Assembly: GCF_025133575.1 (NCBI RefSeq)
Contig: NZ_CP104011.1
Span: 1 to 64,000, forward strand
DNA length: 64,000 nt
Reading direction: 5' to 3'
Source of the DNA: Pseudomonas sp. GCEP-101
Lineage (GTDB): Bacteria > Pseudomonadota > Gammaproteobacteria > Pseudomonadales > Pseudomonadaceae
Positions 33,872 through 45,184 of the stretch are shown here, piece by piece. Positions within the stretch are counted from its first letter, which is position 1; every line of letters starts with the position of its first letter. The notes under the pieces are model-generated. The model was not told where the DNA came from, ran no database searches, and saw nothing but the letters and a program-made list of their open reading frames with translations. The position numbers and the translations under genes are program-made.

Positions 33872-34435
33872 TCAGCTGGCCTGTGCGTCCGGCGGGGCGA
33901 GCAGATCGAGCAGGTGGCCGACGGTGATATCCAGCGACACCGAGTTGTCCAGCTCCACCAGCGGCCCGGGCAGGCCGTCGGCGAAATGCACATTGCGCGC
34001 CAGACGTTCCTCGATCTCCGCCAGCGATTCCCGGCCGCGCTTGAGTAGCCGCTGGCGCAGCACCTCGGGTTCGACCTTGAGCAACACCGCGATCAGCTGA
34101 GGATAACGGCGACGCGCCTCGGGCAGGTATTTGCGTGAACCGTTGACCAGCACATCGTGACCGGCAGCGAGCCAGTCATCGATCTCGCGGGGAATGCCGT
34201 AGTGCAGGCCATTGGCGCGCCAGCTCATGGCGAAGGCACCGGCCTGCTCCAGACGCGTGAACTCCTCGACGCTCACCGGGTGCGCCTCTTCCCCGCGCGC
34301 CTCGGCGGAGCGCGTGATGACGCGCCGGACGATCCGGCAATCCATCGCGGCCAGGGGAGCGCTGGCGGCCTGCAACACGCTGTCCTTGCCAGAACCCGAA
34401 GGGCCCATCAGGAAAATCAGTCTGCCTGGGGTCAT
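33872..34435 (-). CDS. phnN: PhnN, ribose 1,5-bisphosphate phosphokinase
   Basis: Phosphorylates ribose 1,5-bisphosphate to PRPP in the carbon-phosphorus lyase pathway. It has 187 residues, guanylate-kinase-like: P-loop GPSGSGKDS at 11-19, RVITRSAEARGEEAHPV at about 38-54 and FAMSWRANGLHYGIP at 68-82, the usual PhnN pattern. Here it is alone: no phnG-M genes flank it in the window. In PAO1 phnN sits within the phn cluster. The ATG at 34435 lacks a clear ribosome site. Confidence 0.88.
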   Translation of the reverse strand: MTPGRLIFLMGPSGSGKDSVLQAASAPLAAMDCRIVRRVITRSAEARGEEAHPVSVEEFTRLEQAGAFAMSWRANGLHYGIPREIDDWLAAGHDVLVNGSRKYLPEARRRYPQLIAVLLKVEPEVLRQRLLKRGRESLAEIEERLARNVHFADGLPGPLVELDNSVSLDITVGHLLDLLAPPDAQAS

Positions 34436-34838
34436 AGAACTCTCGGTGCGCCGGCGGCTCGGCGTTACTTCAATTCTGATCCGCGGGGCGGATAATACTC
34501 CGAGCCTTGTGCGATATCAGTGAAAACACCGTGATGGGCGCCGCGGCGGGCTACCGTCCCCTGACTCGTCGTCGGGCGCTGTGCCATCATCGCCACCCGC
34601 GACGAAGTGCCCGCATCAGGTCGCTCAACGGCAGAGAGGGGCCCTGCATCTATCGACTACGCTGAACCCCAGGGGCACATCGCCAGTTTTCCCTTAACTC
34701 CCATCTAAAGAAAGGTCTGCCTAGACGGTCTCATTTCGGACGATTGGTGCTGGCATTTAGCCTTCACCCGAGACACAATATGCCGAAGGTTTGACGTCAA
34801 GTTATTGGATATTTTTGCAAAAGCTTTGACGACGCGCT
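34436..34838. other. Intergenic region between phnN and amrZ without a visible gene
   Basis: About 400 bp with no convincing reading frame. It must hold the phnN promoter (left) and upstream control of amrZ (right). A small palindrome GGCATTTAGCC at 34752-34762 is the only notable site; AmrZ represses its own gene, and this could be an operator, though I cannot confirm a match to its consensus. The base composition is more AT-rich toward amrZ. Confidence 0.4.
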
Positions 34839-34865
34839 GAACGGCCACTGGAAATCGCTGTCAAA
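34839..34865 (+). promoter_or_regulatory. Candidate AlgU (sigma-22) promoter of amrZ
   Basis: GAACGG at 34839-34844 and TCAAA at 34861-34865 are separated by 16 bp, fitting the AlgU pattern GAACTT-N16/17-TCNAA apart from the last two bases of the -35. It lies 58 bp before the ATG. amrZ transcription depends on AlgU in P. aeruginosa. Confidence 0.4.
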
Positions 34866-34922
34866 GGGCCTGAACGAACGCTGACCCATGGCATCGGCCT
34901 CCCTGACTTACAGGTTTAAAGT

Positions 34923-35255
34923 ATGCGCCCATTGAAACAGGCAACCCCCACCTACTCCAGCCGTACTGCTGACAAATTCGTCGTACGTCTGCCCGAAGGC
35001 ATGCGTGAGCGTATCGCCGACGTCGCTCGCAGCCACCACCGCAGCATGAACTCCGAGATCATTGCGCGTCTCGAACAGAGCCTGCTGCAGGAAGGCGCGC
35101 TGCAGGACAACCTGGGCATCCGTCTGGACAGCCCGGAACTCAGCCTGCACGAACGCGAGCTGCTGCAACGCTTCCGCCAGCTGACCCACCGTCAGCAGAA
35201 CGCCCTGATCGCCCTGATCGCACACGATGCCGAGATGGCACAGAACGACGCCTGA
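34923..35255 (+). CDS. amrZ: AmrZ (AlgZ), ribbon-helix-helix regulator of alginate and motility
   Basis: Arc-like DNA-binding protein that activates algD and pili/twitching genes and represses fleQ and psl in P. aeruginosa. It has 110 residues and is almost identical to PAO1 AmrZ through position 100: the flexible N-terminus [15 protein letters not shown], the beta strand [10 protein letters not shown] and the RHH helices [26 protein letters not shown], then a C-terminal tetramerisation region. Monocistronic, with a terminator 22 bp downstream. Its closeness to fleQ-dependent genes here is a rearrangement relative to PAO1. Confidence 0.97.
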   Translation: MRPLKQATPTYSSRTADKFVVRLPEGMRERIADVARSHHRSMNSEIIARLEQSLLQEGALQDNLGIRLDSPELSLHERELLQRFRQLTHRQQNALIALIAHDAEMAQNDA

Positions 35256-35276
35256 TTCGTTCGTGACCTCCGAAAC

Positions 35277-35300
35277 AGCCGGCCCCGAGCCGGCTTTTTC
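35277..35300 (+). terminator. amrZ terminator
   Basis: The 7-bp stem AGCCGGC / GCCGGCT with a CCCGA loop is followed by TTTTT at 35295-35299: a canonical rho-independent terminator. Confidence 0.9.
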
Positions 35301-35338
35301 ATGCCTGCGATTTACCGTCACCCCGCCTCACCGGGCAC

Positions 35339-35362
35339 AAAAAAGCCGCCTCGCGGGCGGCC
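35339..35362 (-). terminator. mgtE terminator
   Basis: The 6-bp stem GCCGCC / GGCGGC with a TCGCG loop (35346-35362) is followed on the minus strand by seven Ts, starting 19 bp after the mgtE stop. Confidence 0.88.
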
Positions 35363-35380
35363 CTTTCGGCGGAGCTGGCC

Positions 35381-36823
35381 TTACATCAGGAACAGCGTGG
35401 CCAGCCCGAGGAAGATGAAGAAACCGCCACTGTCGGTCATCGCCGTGATCATCACGCTGGACCCCATGGCCGGGTCCCGACCCAGACGCAGCAGCGTCAT
35501 CGGAATCAGCACGCCCATCAGCGCGGCGAGCAGCAGGTTGAGCGTCATGGCGCCGGTCATCACCGCGCCCAGCTCCCAGTTGCCGTACAGGTAGAACGCC
35601 ACCAGGCCGATCACCCCACCCCAGATCAGGCCGTTCACCAGCGCAACGCCCAGTTCCTTGCGCAGCAGGCGATTGGCGCTGCTGGCCTGGATCTGGTCCA
35701 GGGCCATGGCGCGGACGATCATGGTGATGGTCTGGTTGCCGGAATTGCCGCCGATGCCGGCGACGATGGGCATCAGCGCCGCCAGCGCCACCAGCTTCTC
35801 GATGGAACCTTCGAACAGGCCGATCACCCGGGAGGCGATGAAGGCGGTCACCAGGTTGGTGGCCAGCCAGGCCCAGCGGTTGCCGACCGACTTCCACACT
35901 GAGGCGAAGATGTCTTCTTCCTCGCGCAGACCGGCCATGTTCAGGACTTCGCTTTCGCTTTCCTCACGAATGAGGTCGACCATCTCGTCGATGGTCAGTC
36001 GGCCGATCAGCTTGCCGTTCTTGTCCACCACCGGGGCGGAAATCAGGTCGTAGCGTTCGAACGCCTGGGCGGCGTCGTAGCCGTCTTCGTCGGGGCTGAA
36101 GGTCACCGGGTCGGTGGCCATGACCTCGGCCACGTCCTTGTCCGGGTCGTTTACCAACAGGCGCTTGATCGGTAGCACACCCTTGAGCACGCCGTCGTAA
36201 TCGACCACGAAGAGCTTGTCGGTATGACCGGGCAGCTCCTTCAGGCGGCGCAGGTAGCGCAGCACCACTTCCAGGCTGACGTCATCGCGGATGGTGACCA
36301 TCTCGAAGTCCATCAGCGCACCGACCTGGTCTTCCTCGTAGGACAGCGCCGAGCGCACACGCTCGCGCTGCTGCTGGTCGAGGGTTTCCATGAGCTCGTG
36401 GACCACATCGCGCGGCAATTCCGGCGCGAGGTCCGCGAGTTCGTCAGCGTCCATCTCCCGCGCCGCGGCAAGGATCTCATGATCGTCCATGTCGGCGATC
36501 AGGGTTTCCCGCACGGAATCGGAAACTTCGAGGAGGATGTCGCCGTCGCGCTCGGCCTTTACCAACTGCCAGACCGTCAGGCGGTCATCCAGGGGCAGCG
36601 ATTCGAGGATGTGGGCGATGTCGGCCGGGTGCAGTTCATCCAGCTTGCGCTGGAGTTCCGCCAGGTTCTGGCGGTGCACGAGGTTTTCGACGAGGTCGTG
36701 ATGCTGGCCTTCCTGACGGTGCGTCAGGTCTTCCACCAGCTTGTGCTTGTGCAGCAGGTCGACCACCTGGTTGAGGCGGTCCTGCAGGCTTTCCTGCGGC
36801 TTCTTGGCTTCTACTTCGGTCAT
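35381..36823 (-). CDS. mgtE: MgtE magnesium channel
   Basis: Mg2+-gated Mg2+ channel of the inner membrane. It has 480 residues. The cytosolic N-domain (about 30-150, superhelical) is followed by paired CBS domains (about 155-285, with FVVDYDGVLKGVLPI and ISAPVVDKNGKLIGRL). A plug helix comes next, then five transmembrane helices, with the pore signature PIVAGIGGNSGNQT at about 340 and TAMTDSGGFFIFLGLA near the end. The start is the ATG at 36823 with GGAG upstream; the GTG at 36835 lacks a site. In P. aeruginosa mgtE also dampens type III secretion. Confidence 0.95.
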   Translation of the reverse strand: MTEVEAKKPQESLQDRLNQVVDLLHKHKLVEDLTHRQEGQHHDLVENLVHRQNLAELQRKLDELHPADIAHILESLPLDDRLTVWQLVKAERDGDILLEVSDSVRETLIADMDDHEILAAAREMDADELADLAPELPRDVVHELMETLDQQQRERVRSALSYEEDQVGALMDFEMVTIRDDVSLEVVLRYLRRLKELPGHTDKLFVVDYDGVLKGVLPIKRLLVNDPDKDVAEVMATDPVTFSPDEDGYDAAQAFERYDLISAPVVDKNGKLIGRLTIDEMVDLIREESESEVLNMAGLREEEDIFASVWKSVGNRWAWLATNLVTAFIASRVIGLFEGSIEKLVALAALMPIVAGIGGNSGNQTITMIVRAMALDQIQASSANRLLRKELGVALVNGLIWGGVIGLVAFYLYGNWELGAVMTGAMTLNLLLAALMGVLIPMTLLRLGRDPAMGSSVMITAMTDSGGFFIFLGLATLFLM

Positions 36824-37145
36824 AGCACGCTCCACCCCCAGTGGCAGAACGGGCCAGAGGGGATCAATACATCAGGTCGTGTGTACGCAATCGGGGTTCT
36901 GAGTAACTACTGGGTAAGTCCATGGTGGTGTCCCATGCGCCCATCGAGGGCAGATGCGGGAAATGATAACACTCCGGGGTGTATTACGCGTTACAAAATG
37001 GCGGCTAGAACAATCGCTTGCGGGCGAAAGTTCACTGCCGAATCACTGCCCGGTTCGACGCCCGAAAGCTCCCACAGGACACCCGGCTGCGGCTGACAAT
37101 TTCCCCTCCTAGGCTGCACGCAGGCCCGCCATCACGGAGGAACCC
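36824..37145. other. Spacer between mgtE and the divergent small gene
   Basis: About 320 bp that must hold two divergent promoters. I see no tRNA, no strong hairpin and no clear magnesium-sensing leader; the mgtE leader has no long stem followed by a U-tract. The part at 36960-37030 is more AT-rich and may hold promoter elements. Confidence 0.4.
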
Positions 37146-37673
37146 ATGCGCCTGCCTGCCCCGCTCTGCTTTCTCCTGATGTCACTGGTACCGACCAGCG
37201 AGGCAGCCTCGGTGTTCCGCTGCACCGCGGCCGATGGCAGCGTGCTGTTCAGTCAGTATGGCTGCCCTGCGCAACGGCGGCAGGAAATCCAGGAGGCAAG
37301 CAATCCGACGCCGGGCAGCGGCGATCCAGTGCCGATGGCCGCTGTGCCGGCGCCCATCGCGTCTAAACCGCCGGCGCGCAGCAAAGGGCAGCGCCAGGAG
37401 CAGGCCGAGCGCGAAGCCGTGGTGGTGGTCGGCGAGCAGCAGAACGGCTGCGGCAACCGCGTTACCGGCAACGCGCGGCGCAAGGCGATCATCGAGGGAC
37501 GGATCAGGACGGGCATGACCCGCAGCGACGTGGAAAGCGCACTGGGAAGGCCCGACCGGGTCAGCCAGCACAACGAGACGCTGCGCTATCACTATGAGGC
37601 GGACCGGAAGCACGGCGCGCGAACCGTGACCTTCGATGAGGACGGCTGCGTGATGGGCAAGGCGAAGCGATGA
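37146..37673 (+). CDS. Secreted DUF4124-like / SmpA-like small protein
   Basis: 175 residues with a signal peptide (PLCFLLMSLVPTSEA). The mature N-terminus VFRCTAADGSVLFSQYGCP matches the DUF4124 pattern of a short beta-hairpin with two Cys. A Pro/Ala-rich linker follows, then a C-terminal part RKAIIEGRIRTGMTRSDVESALGRPDRV resembling the SmpA/OmlA-type helix-turn of envelope proteins, ending FDEDGCVMGKAKR. GGAGG precedes the ATG. No operon partner; function unknown. Confidence 0.78.
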   Translation: MRLPAPLCFLLMSLVPTSEAASVFRCTAADGSVLFSQYGCPAQRRQEIQEASNPTPGSGDPVPMAAVPAPIASKPPARSKGQRQEQAEREAVVVVGEQQNGCGNRVTGNARRKAIIEGRIRTGMTRSDVESALGRPDRVSQHNETLRYHYEADRKHGARTVTFDEDGCVMGKAKR

Positions 37674-37699
37674 GCGCCGGGCTTTTCGAAGGCAAAGAA

Positions 37700-37727
37700 A
37701 AAGGGCCTGCATTTCTGCAGGCCCTTT
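37700..37727. terminator. Bidirectional terminator between the small gene and tRNA-Arg
   Basis: The 12-bp perfect stem AAAGGGCCTGCA / TGCAGGCCCTTT with a TTTC loop has A-rich DNA on the left, giving a U-tract for the tRNA transcript on the minus strand. It also lies 27 bp after the plus-strand gene. Confidence 0.9.
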
Positions 37728-37734
37728 CGGTATA

Positions 37735-37811
37735 TGGCGCACTCAGGAGGATTCGAACCTCCGACCGCTCGGTTCGTAGCCGAGTACTCTATCCAGCTGA
37801 GCTATGAGTGC
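37735..37811 (-). tRNA. tRNA-Arg (anticodon ACG), copy 1
   Basis: The acceptor stem GCACTCA pairs with TGAGTGC, the D arm is GCTCAGCTGGATAGAGT, the anticodon loop CTACGAA carries ACG, and the T loop contains GGTTCGAATCC. CCA is encoded. Identical to copy 2. Confidence 0.97.
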
Positions 37812-37909
37812 GTCGTCGGTAAAGTTTAACCAGATTCACCAACTGGTTGCAGCTAATGGCTTTTCAGCCCTTTCGCCACTGAAGCCCCGCTTTCGCGTTG
37901 CCTCGTATA

Positions 37910-37986
37910 TGGCGCACTCAGGAGGATTCGAACCTCCGACCGCTCGGTTCGTAGCCGAGTACTCTATCCAGCTGAGCTATGAGTGC
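37910..37986 (-). tRNA. tRNA-Arg (anticodon ACG), copy 2
   Basis: Same 77-nt sequence as the copy at 37735-37811, in the same direction with 98 bp between them. CCA is encoded. Probably part of one tRNA transcript with the upstream tRNA-Ser. Confidence 0.97.
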
Positions 37987-38093
37987 GCTGATGAGGGCGC
38001 AAATTCTAGGGCGATTTTTCTGACCTGTCAACAAGATTTTTCAATCTTTTCAGTCACTTACGTAACCGGACAACTCATCGCACCAGAGGATGC

Positions 38094-38186
<93 letters not shown>

Positions 38187-38246
38187 GCAACACGGGGCGC
38201 ATGATATCCATGTTTTCCCCGTTTGCAAAGAAAAATTTTAGAAAAA

Positions 38247-38432
38247 TTAATGGTTTGGTTCTTGGTCTTTCTCTTTCTGGATGCGCTGGTAGATTTCCTC
38301 ACGGTGCACAGCAACTTCCTTCGGCGCATTCACACCGATACGCACCTGATTTCCTTTGACGCCCAGTACAGTCACGGTGACGTCATCACCGACCATCAGG
38401 GTCTCTCCGACCCGGCGAGTCAGAATCAGCAT
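38247..38432 (-). CDS. rsmA: RsmA (CsrA), post-transcriptional regulator
   Basis: Dimeric RNA-binding protein that blocks translation at GGA-containing leaders and is titrated by RsmY/RsmZ. 61 residues, [49 protein letters not shown]: the five-stranded fold with the RNA-contacting R44 and the L4/R6 region is intact, near identical to PAO1 RsmA. AAGGAG precedes the ATG. An AlgU-like promoter lies about 95 bp upstream; tRNA genes follow. Confidence 0.98.
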   Translation of the reverse strand: MLILTRRVGETLMVGDDVTVTVLGVKGNQVRIGVNAPKEVAVHREEIYQRIQKEKDQEPNH

Positions 38433-38523
38433 TCCTTTCTCCTTACGTGTTACGGATAAGCAGTCTGCAAAAAAGAAATGGTGGCAGATTCGTATAGATC
38501 AAGTGCGCGAATCCTTCACCCAG

Positions 38524-38553
38524 TATTGACCAGTCCTGTCGGAAAGAAAGTTC
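38524..38553 (-). promoter_or_regulatory. Candidate AlgU (sigma-22) promoter of rsmA
   Basis: The minus strand has a perfect GAACTT -35 (38548-38553) and a TCAATA -10 (38524-38529). The spacer counts 18 bp, one more than the usual 16-17. In P. aeruginosa AlgU raises rsmA transcription, so the position is expected. Confidence 0.45.
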
Positions 38554-38571
38554 CTGACAGAGAGTCAAAAA

Positions 38572-38601
38572 CGACAAAAGGCGCGGGGTAGCCGCGCCTT
38601 T
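38572..38601 (-). terminator. lysC terminator
   Basis: The 10-bp stem AAAGGCGCGG / CCGCGCCTTT (38577-38601) with a 5-nt loop is followed on the minus strand by TTTGTCGTTTTTG. It lies 15 bp after the lysC stop. Confidence 0.9.
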
Positions 38602-38615
38602 CGATATAACCCGCC

Positions 38616-39110
38616 TTACTCGCCCTGTCGGGCGGGGGCGTCGAGTTCGAAGGCGGTGTGCAGGGCACGAACCGCCAGCTCGAGGTACTTCTCTTCAATG
38701 ACCACGGACACCTTGATTTCCGAGGTGGAGATCATCTGGATGTTGATGGTTTCCTTGGCCAGCGCTTCGAACATACGGCTGGCGACACCCGCGTGGGAGC
38801 GCATGCCGACGCCGACGATGGACACCTTGGCGATGTTGGTGTCGCCAGTGGCTTCGCGCGCACCGATGGTGGTGGCGGTCTGCTTGAGGATTTCCAGGGC
38901 GGCCTGGTAGTCGTTGCGGTGCACGGTGAAGGTGAAGTCGGTGGTGTTATCGTGCGCGACGTTCTGCACGATCATGTCGACTTCGACATTGGCGGCACTG
39001 ATCGGACCGAGAATCTTGAAAGCAACGCCGGGGGTATCCGGTACGCCACGGATGGTCAGCTTGGCTTCGTCGCGGTTGAAGGCGATGCCGGAGATGATCG
39101 GCTGTTCCAT
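38616..39110 (-). CDS. lysC: Internal beta-subunit reading of LysC (regulatory ACT domains)
   Basis: Within lysC, GAAGAGGAATCC stands directly before an in-frame ATG at 39110 (MEQPIISGIAFNRDEAKL). The product would be 164 residues carrying only the two ACT domains. Alpha2beta2 aspartokinases of Bacillus, Corynebacterium and Pseudomonas are made in this way. The sequence shows the site; expression is inferred. Confidence 0.65.
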   Translation of the reverse strand: MEQPIISGIAFNRDEAKLTIRGVPDTPGVAFKILGPISAANVEVDMIVQNVAHDNTTDFTFTVHRNDYQAALEILKQTATTIGAREATGDTNIAKVSIVGVGMRSHAGVASRMFEALAKETINIQMISTSEIKVSVVIEEKYLELAVRALHTAFELDAPARQGE

Positions 39111-39851
39111 GGATTCCTCTTCATCAAGGGTAATGAGGGTGCCCGGACCCTCCTGGAAGCTGTGCAGCACGCGCAGCGGGACGTTGTACTTGCCGGCGAA
39201 TTCCACCGAGCGGATCTGCAGCACCTTGGAGCCGAGGCTGGCCATTTCCAGCATCTCTTCGAAGGTGATCTTGTCCAGGCGGCGCGCCTGCGGCACGACG
39301 CGCGGGTCGGTGGTGTAAACGCCATCGACGTCGGTGTAGATCTGGCACTCGTCGGCCTTCAGTGCCGCCGCCAGGGCTACGCCGGTGGTATCGGAACCGC
39401 CACGGCCCAGGGTAGTGATGTTGCCGTGCTCGTCCACACCCTGGAAGCCTGCGACCACGACGACGCGGCCGGCTTTCAGATCTGCGCGAATGTTCGCATC
39501 GTCGATGCTCAGGATACGCGCCTTGGTGTGGGAACTGTCGGTCAGGATACGGACCTGGTTACCGGTGTAGGAAACCGCCGGCACACCACGCTTCAGCAGC
39601 GCCATGCTCAGCAGGGCGATGGTCACCTGCTCGCCGGTGGAGACCATCACGTCCAGCTCGCGCGGAATCGGCTGGTCCATGATCTGTTTCGCCAGACCAA
39701 TCAGGCGGTTGGTCTCACCGCTCATGGCGGATACCACCACGACGATGTCGTCGCCCGCCTCACGGAATTTCTTCACCTTCTCGGCTACCTGCTCGATTCT
39801 CTCGACGGTGCCGACGGAGGTCCCTCCGAACTTCTGTACGATCAAAGCCAT
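38616..39851 (-). CDS. lysC: LysC, aspartate kinase
   Basis: First step of the aspartate family (Lys, Thr, Met) and of diaminopimelate synthesis. It has 411 residues: kinase domain with MALIVQKFGGTSVGT at the start and GRGGSDTTGVALAAAL in the middle, then two ACT domains (about 265-330 and 345-400) that bind Lys/Thr. A ribosome site and ATG inside the gene (39110) would make a separate beta subunit of the two ACT domains, as known for alpha2beta2 aspartokinases. It ends in a terminator and starts 101 bp downstream of alaS. Confidence 0.96.
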   Translation of the reverse strand: MALIVQKFGGTSVGTVERIEQVAEKVKKFREAGDDIVVVVSAMSGETNRLIGLAKQIMDQPIPRELDVMVSTGEQVTIALLSMALLKRGVPAVSYTGNQVRILTDSSHTKARILSIDDANIRADLKAGRVVVVAGFQGVDEHGNITTLGRGGSDTTGVALAAALKADECQIYTDVDGVYTTDPRVVPQARRLDKITFEEMLEMASLGSKVLQIRSVEFAGKYNVPLRVLHSFQEGPGTLITLDEEESMEQPIISGIAFNRDEAKLTIRGVPDTPGVAFKILGPISAANVEVDMIVQNVAHDNTTDFTFTVHRNDYQAALEILKQTATTIGAREATGDTNIAKVSIVGVGMRSHAGVASRMFEALAKETINIQMISTSEIKVSVVIEEKYLELAVRALHTAFELDAPARQGE

Positions 39852-39952
39852 TTCAAAAGCCGCCTGATTCCTGAAGGGCGCCCATTAAACATGCATCACC
39901 GCATGCTGCCAAGGCCCGCCGGACGCGCTGCGGGCCCCGTATTTCAGGGCCT

Positions 39953-42577
<2,625 letters not shown>

Positions 42578-42698
42578 AGGTTCTTCCACGGAAAAATGCG
42601 GCCACGAATCGCCGGCAAAGGGCCGCATTATATCGGCCCCGCAACAAGGTTGAAGTGTCTTTGCGCGATAGTTAACGCTTATCGCGCAATATTTGCGG

Positions 42699-43703
<1,005 letters not shown>

Positions 43704-43781
43704 GGCGGAGCTCCTAGGCAATCAGGCGGAAAGGCCGATGCTAAGCGCTCGCCAGAGGGGAAACAAGGCGGGAGGCTCCCT

Positions 43782-43826
43782 GTAGGAGCGCGCCATGCGC
43801 GCGATCGCGGGCATGGCGCGCCCCTA
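43782..43826. repeat. REP pair between aruE and ltaE
   Basis: GTAGGAGCGCGCCATGCGCG and the inverted GGCATGGCGCGCCCCTAC share arms around GATCGCG. It is the same variant as the element at 23411-23456. It lies between two stops/starts without affecting a gene and may protect the 3' end of the aru transcript. Confidence 0.88.
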
Positions 43827-43850
43827 CAAGGTGCGGAAGGTCAGTCGAGG

Positions 43851-44843
43851 TCAGAGCTCGGTGGGGACCACCAGAATGCCGGCGCGCAGGCCGTTCTTCA
43901 CCCGCGGGTTGGGGAAGATGATCCGTGCGCCCTGTTCTTCCACGATCCAGCGGGTGCCGCCGATGTCCTCGGCGAGCAGGAAGCCGTGGTCCAGCTCGGT
44001 GAAGTTGTCCACCGCATCGTCCAGGTGCAGGCGGAAGTGGTCGCTGTGCTTGATCACTTCGCGGGAGACGGCGAACAGTTGCAGACCGTCGATCTGCGCG
44101 CCATCGCCTTCCTGGCCGCTGATCACGCCCTGCAGCATGGCTTCCAGGCGATCCAGGTTGACCCCCTGGTTCTGCCCGAACGGGCGGGCCTTGCCCAGTT
44201 CCAGGGTGAAGGCCTCGGCGCCCAGGTGGCTGTAGGTGTAGGCGCTGAAGGTGATGCCCGGCTTGCTTTGCAGCAGCACGGCGTCGATGCCGGCGCTGCG
44301 CAGGCGCGCCAGCTCCTCGCGGGAATGTTCGCGGCCGCTGGCCCAGGGGTAGAGCGCGAACTGTTCGATCTTCGAGCCGCGGATGGCGGTGTGCAGGTCG
44401 TAGTGCAGACGCGGGCGGTCTTCGCGGGCGAAGAAGGCGGCGGCCAGGCGCTCCAGTTCCGCCGCGCGCAGGGCCTCGTTGCCGCTGCCCTCCTCGTGGC
44501 GACCGCAGAACAGGCGGTTGATGTCCTGCTCCAGGTAACGTTCGCCGCGACGCATGGCTTCGGGATTGCCGAGCAGGAACAGCACCCGCGCCGCCGGCTT
44601 CAGCTCGCCACGGGCGATGCGGTGCACCAGGCGGTCGAGCAGCTCGATGGGAGCCGTCTCGTTGCCATGGATGCCAGCCGACAGCAACAGGTCGCGACCG
44701 TTGTCGCGCGCCACGGGCGGGGTGACTTCCAGGGCGCCTTCGGCCAGCCAGTGCAGACGGGTGCCGTCGGCGGTGAGCTGAATCTTTTCCGTCGGCTCAC
44801 GGCCGGCGAGGGTCAGTTCGAGCAGTTTGCCCAGGGCTAGCAT
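43851..44843 (-). CDS. aruE: AruE (AstE), succinylglutamate desuccinylase
   Basis: Last step of the arginine succinyltransferase pathway: succinylglutamate to glutamate and succinate. It has 330 residues. The zinc site of the M14-like family is visible: H and E in GIHGNETAP (about 58-66), and a later H in [10 protein letters not shown] (about 148). The catalytic Glu lies in AFTLELGKA. Final gene of the aruCFGDB-small gene-aruE order; a REP pair follows. Confidence 0.96.
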   Translation of the reverse strand: MLALGKLLELTLAGREPTEKIQLTADGTRLHWLAEGALEVTPPVARDNGRDLLLSAGIHGNETAPIELLDRLVHRIARGELKPAARVLFLLGNPEAMRRGERYLEQDINRLFCGRHEEGSGNEALRAAELERLAAAFFAREDRPRLHYDLHTAIRGSKIEQFALYPWASGREHSREELARLRSAGIDAVLLQSKPGITFSAYTYSHLGAEAFTLELGKARPFGQNQGVNLDRLEAMLQGVISGQEGDGAQIDGLQLFAVSREVIKHSDHFRLHLDDAVDNFTELDHGFLLAEDIGGTRWIVEEQGARIIFPNPRVKNGLRAGILVVPTEL

Positions 44844-44893
44844 GCGGACGCCTCCATCGTTCCCCGCGGCCGGAGCAGCCGCGGACTCCGCGA

Positions 44894-45175
44894 TCAGTGG
44901 TGATGGTCACATCCACAGTCTGGACCATGTTCGTGGACTTCGGCGGCTTCCAGCTCCAGGCTCAGGCCCAACTGGTTCACCGCCTGCGGGCGCACCACCA
45001 GCAGCGGGATCTCGGCGTCGTCCTCGTGGGAGTCGGCGTAGATCACCAGGCCGCCCTTGCCGTCGGCCTCCAGCCACAGCTCGCGCCCTTCCAGGCGGAT
45101 GGCCAGGCGTGCGGTGTGGGTCTCGCGGCGCTCGCCCTGGTTGTCTTCGAGAATCAGCGGGAGGCTTTCGGTCAT
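44894..45175 (-). CDS. Small aru-operon protein with His/Cys-rich tail
   Basis: 93 residues between aruB and aruE, at the place of PAO1 PA0900. The first 75 residues form a plain beta-rich body ([34 protein letters not shown]). The C-terminus [13 protein letters not shown] has five His and two Cys close together, a probable metal-binding tail. In some databases such genes are labelled topoisomerase; nothing here supports that. It starts 9 bp after aruB, so it is co-translated with the pathway; perhaps a zinc carrier for AruE, which is a zinc enzyme (inference). Confidence 0.72.
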   Translation of the reverse strand: MTESLPLILEDNQGERRETHTARLAIRLEGRELWLEADGKGGLVIYADSHEDDAEIPLLVVRPQAVNQLGLSLELEAAEVHEHGPDCGCDHHH

Positions 45176-45184
45176 GTCAGTTAC

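Noticed and set aside
36824..37145. Magnesium riboswitch before mgtE
   Set aside because: No long stable stem followed by a U-tract or other sign of an M-box was found on the minus strand.
44894..45175. Topoisomerase II label for the small aru gene
   Set aside because: 93 residues with no topoisomerase motif; the label seems to be an old mis-annotation.
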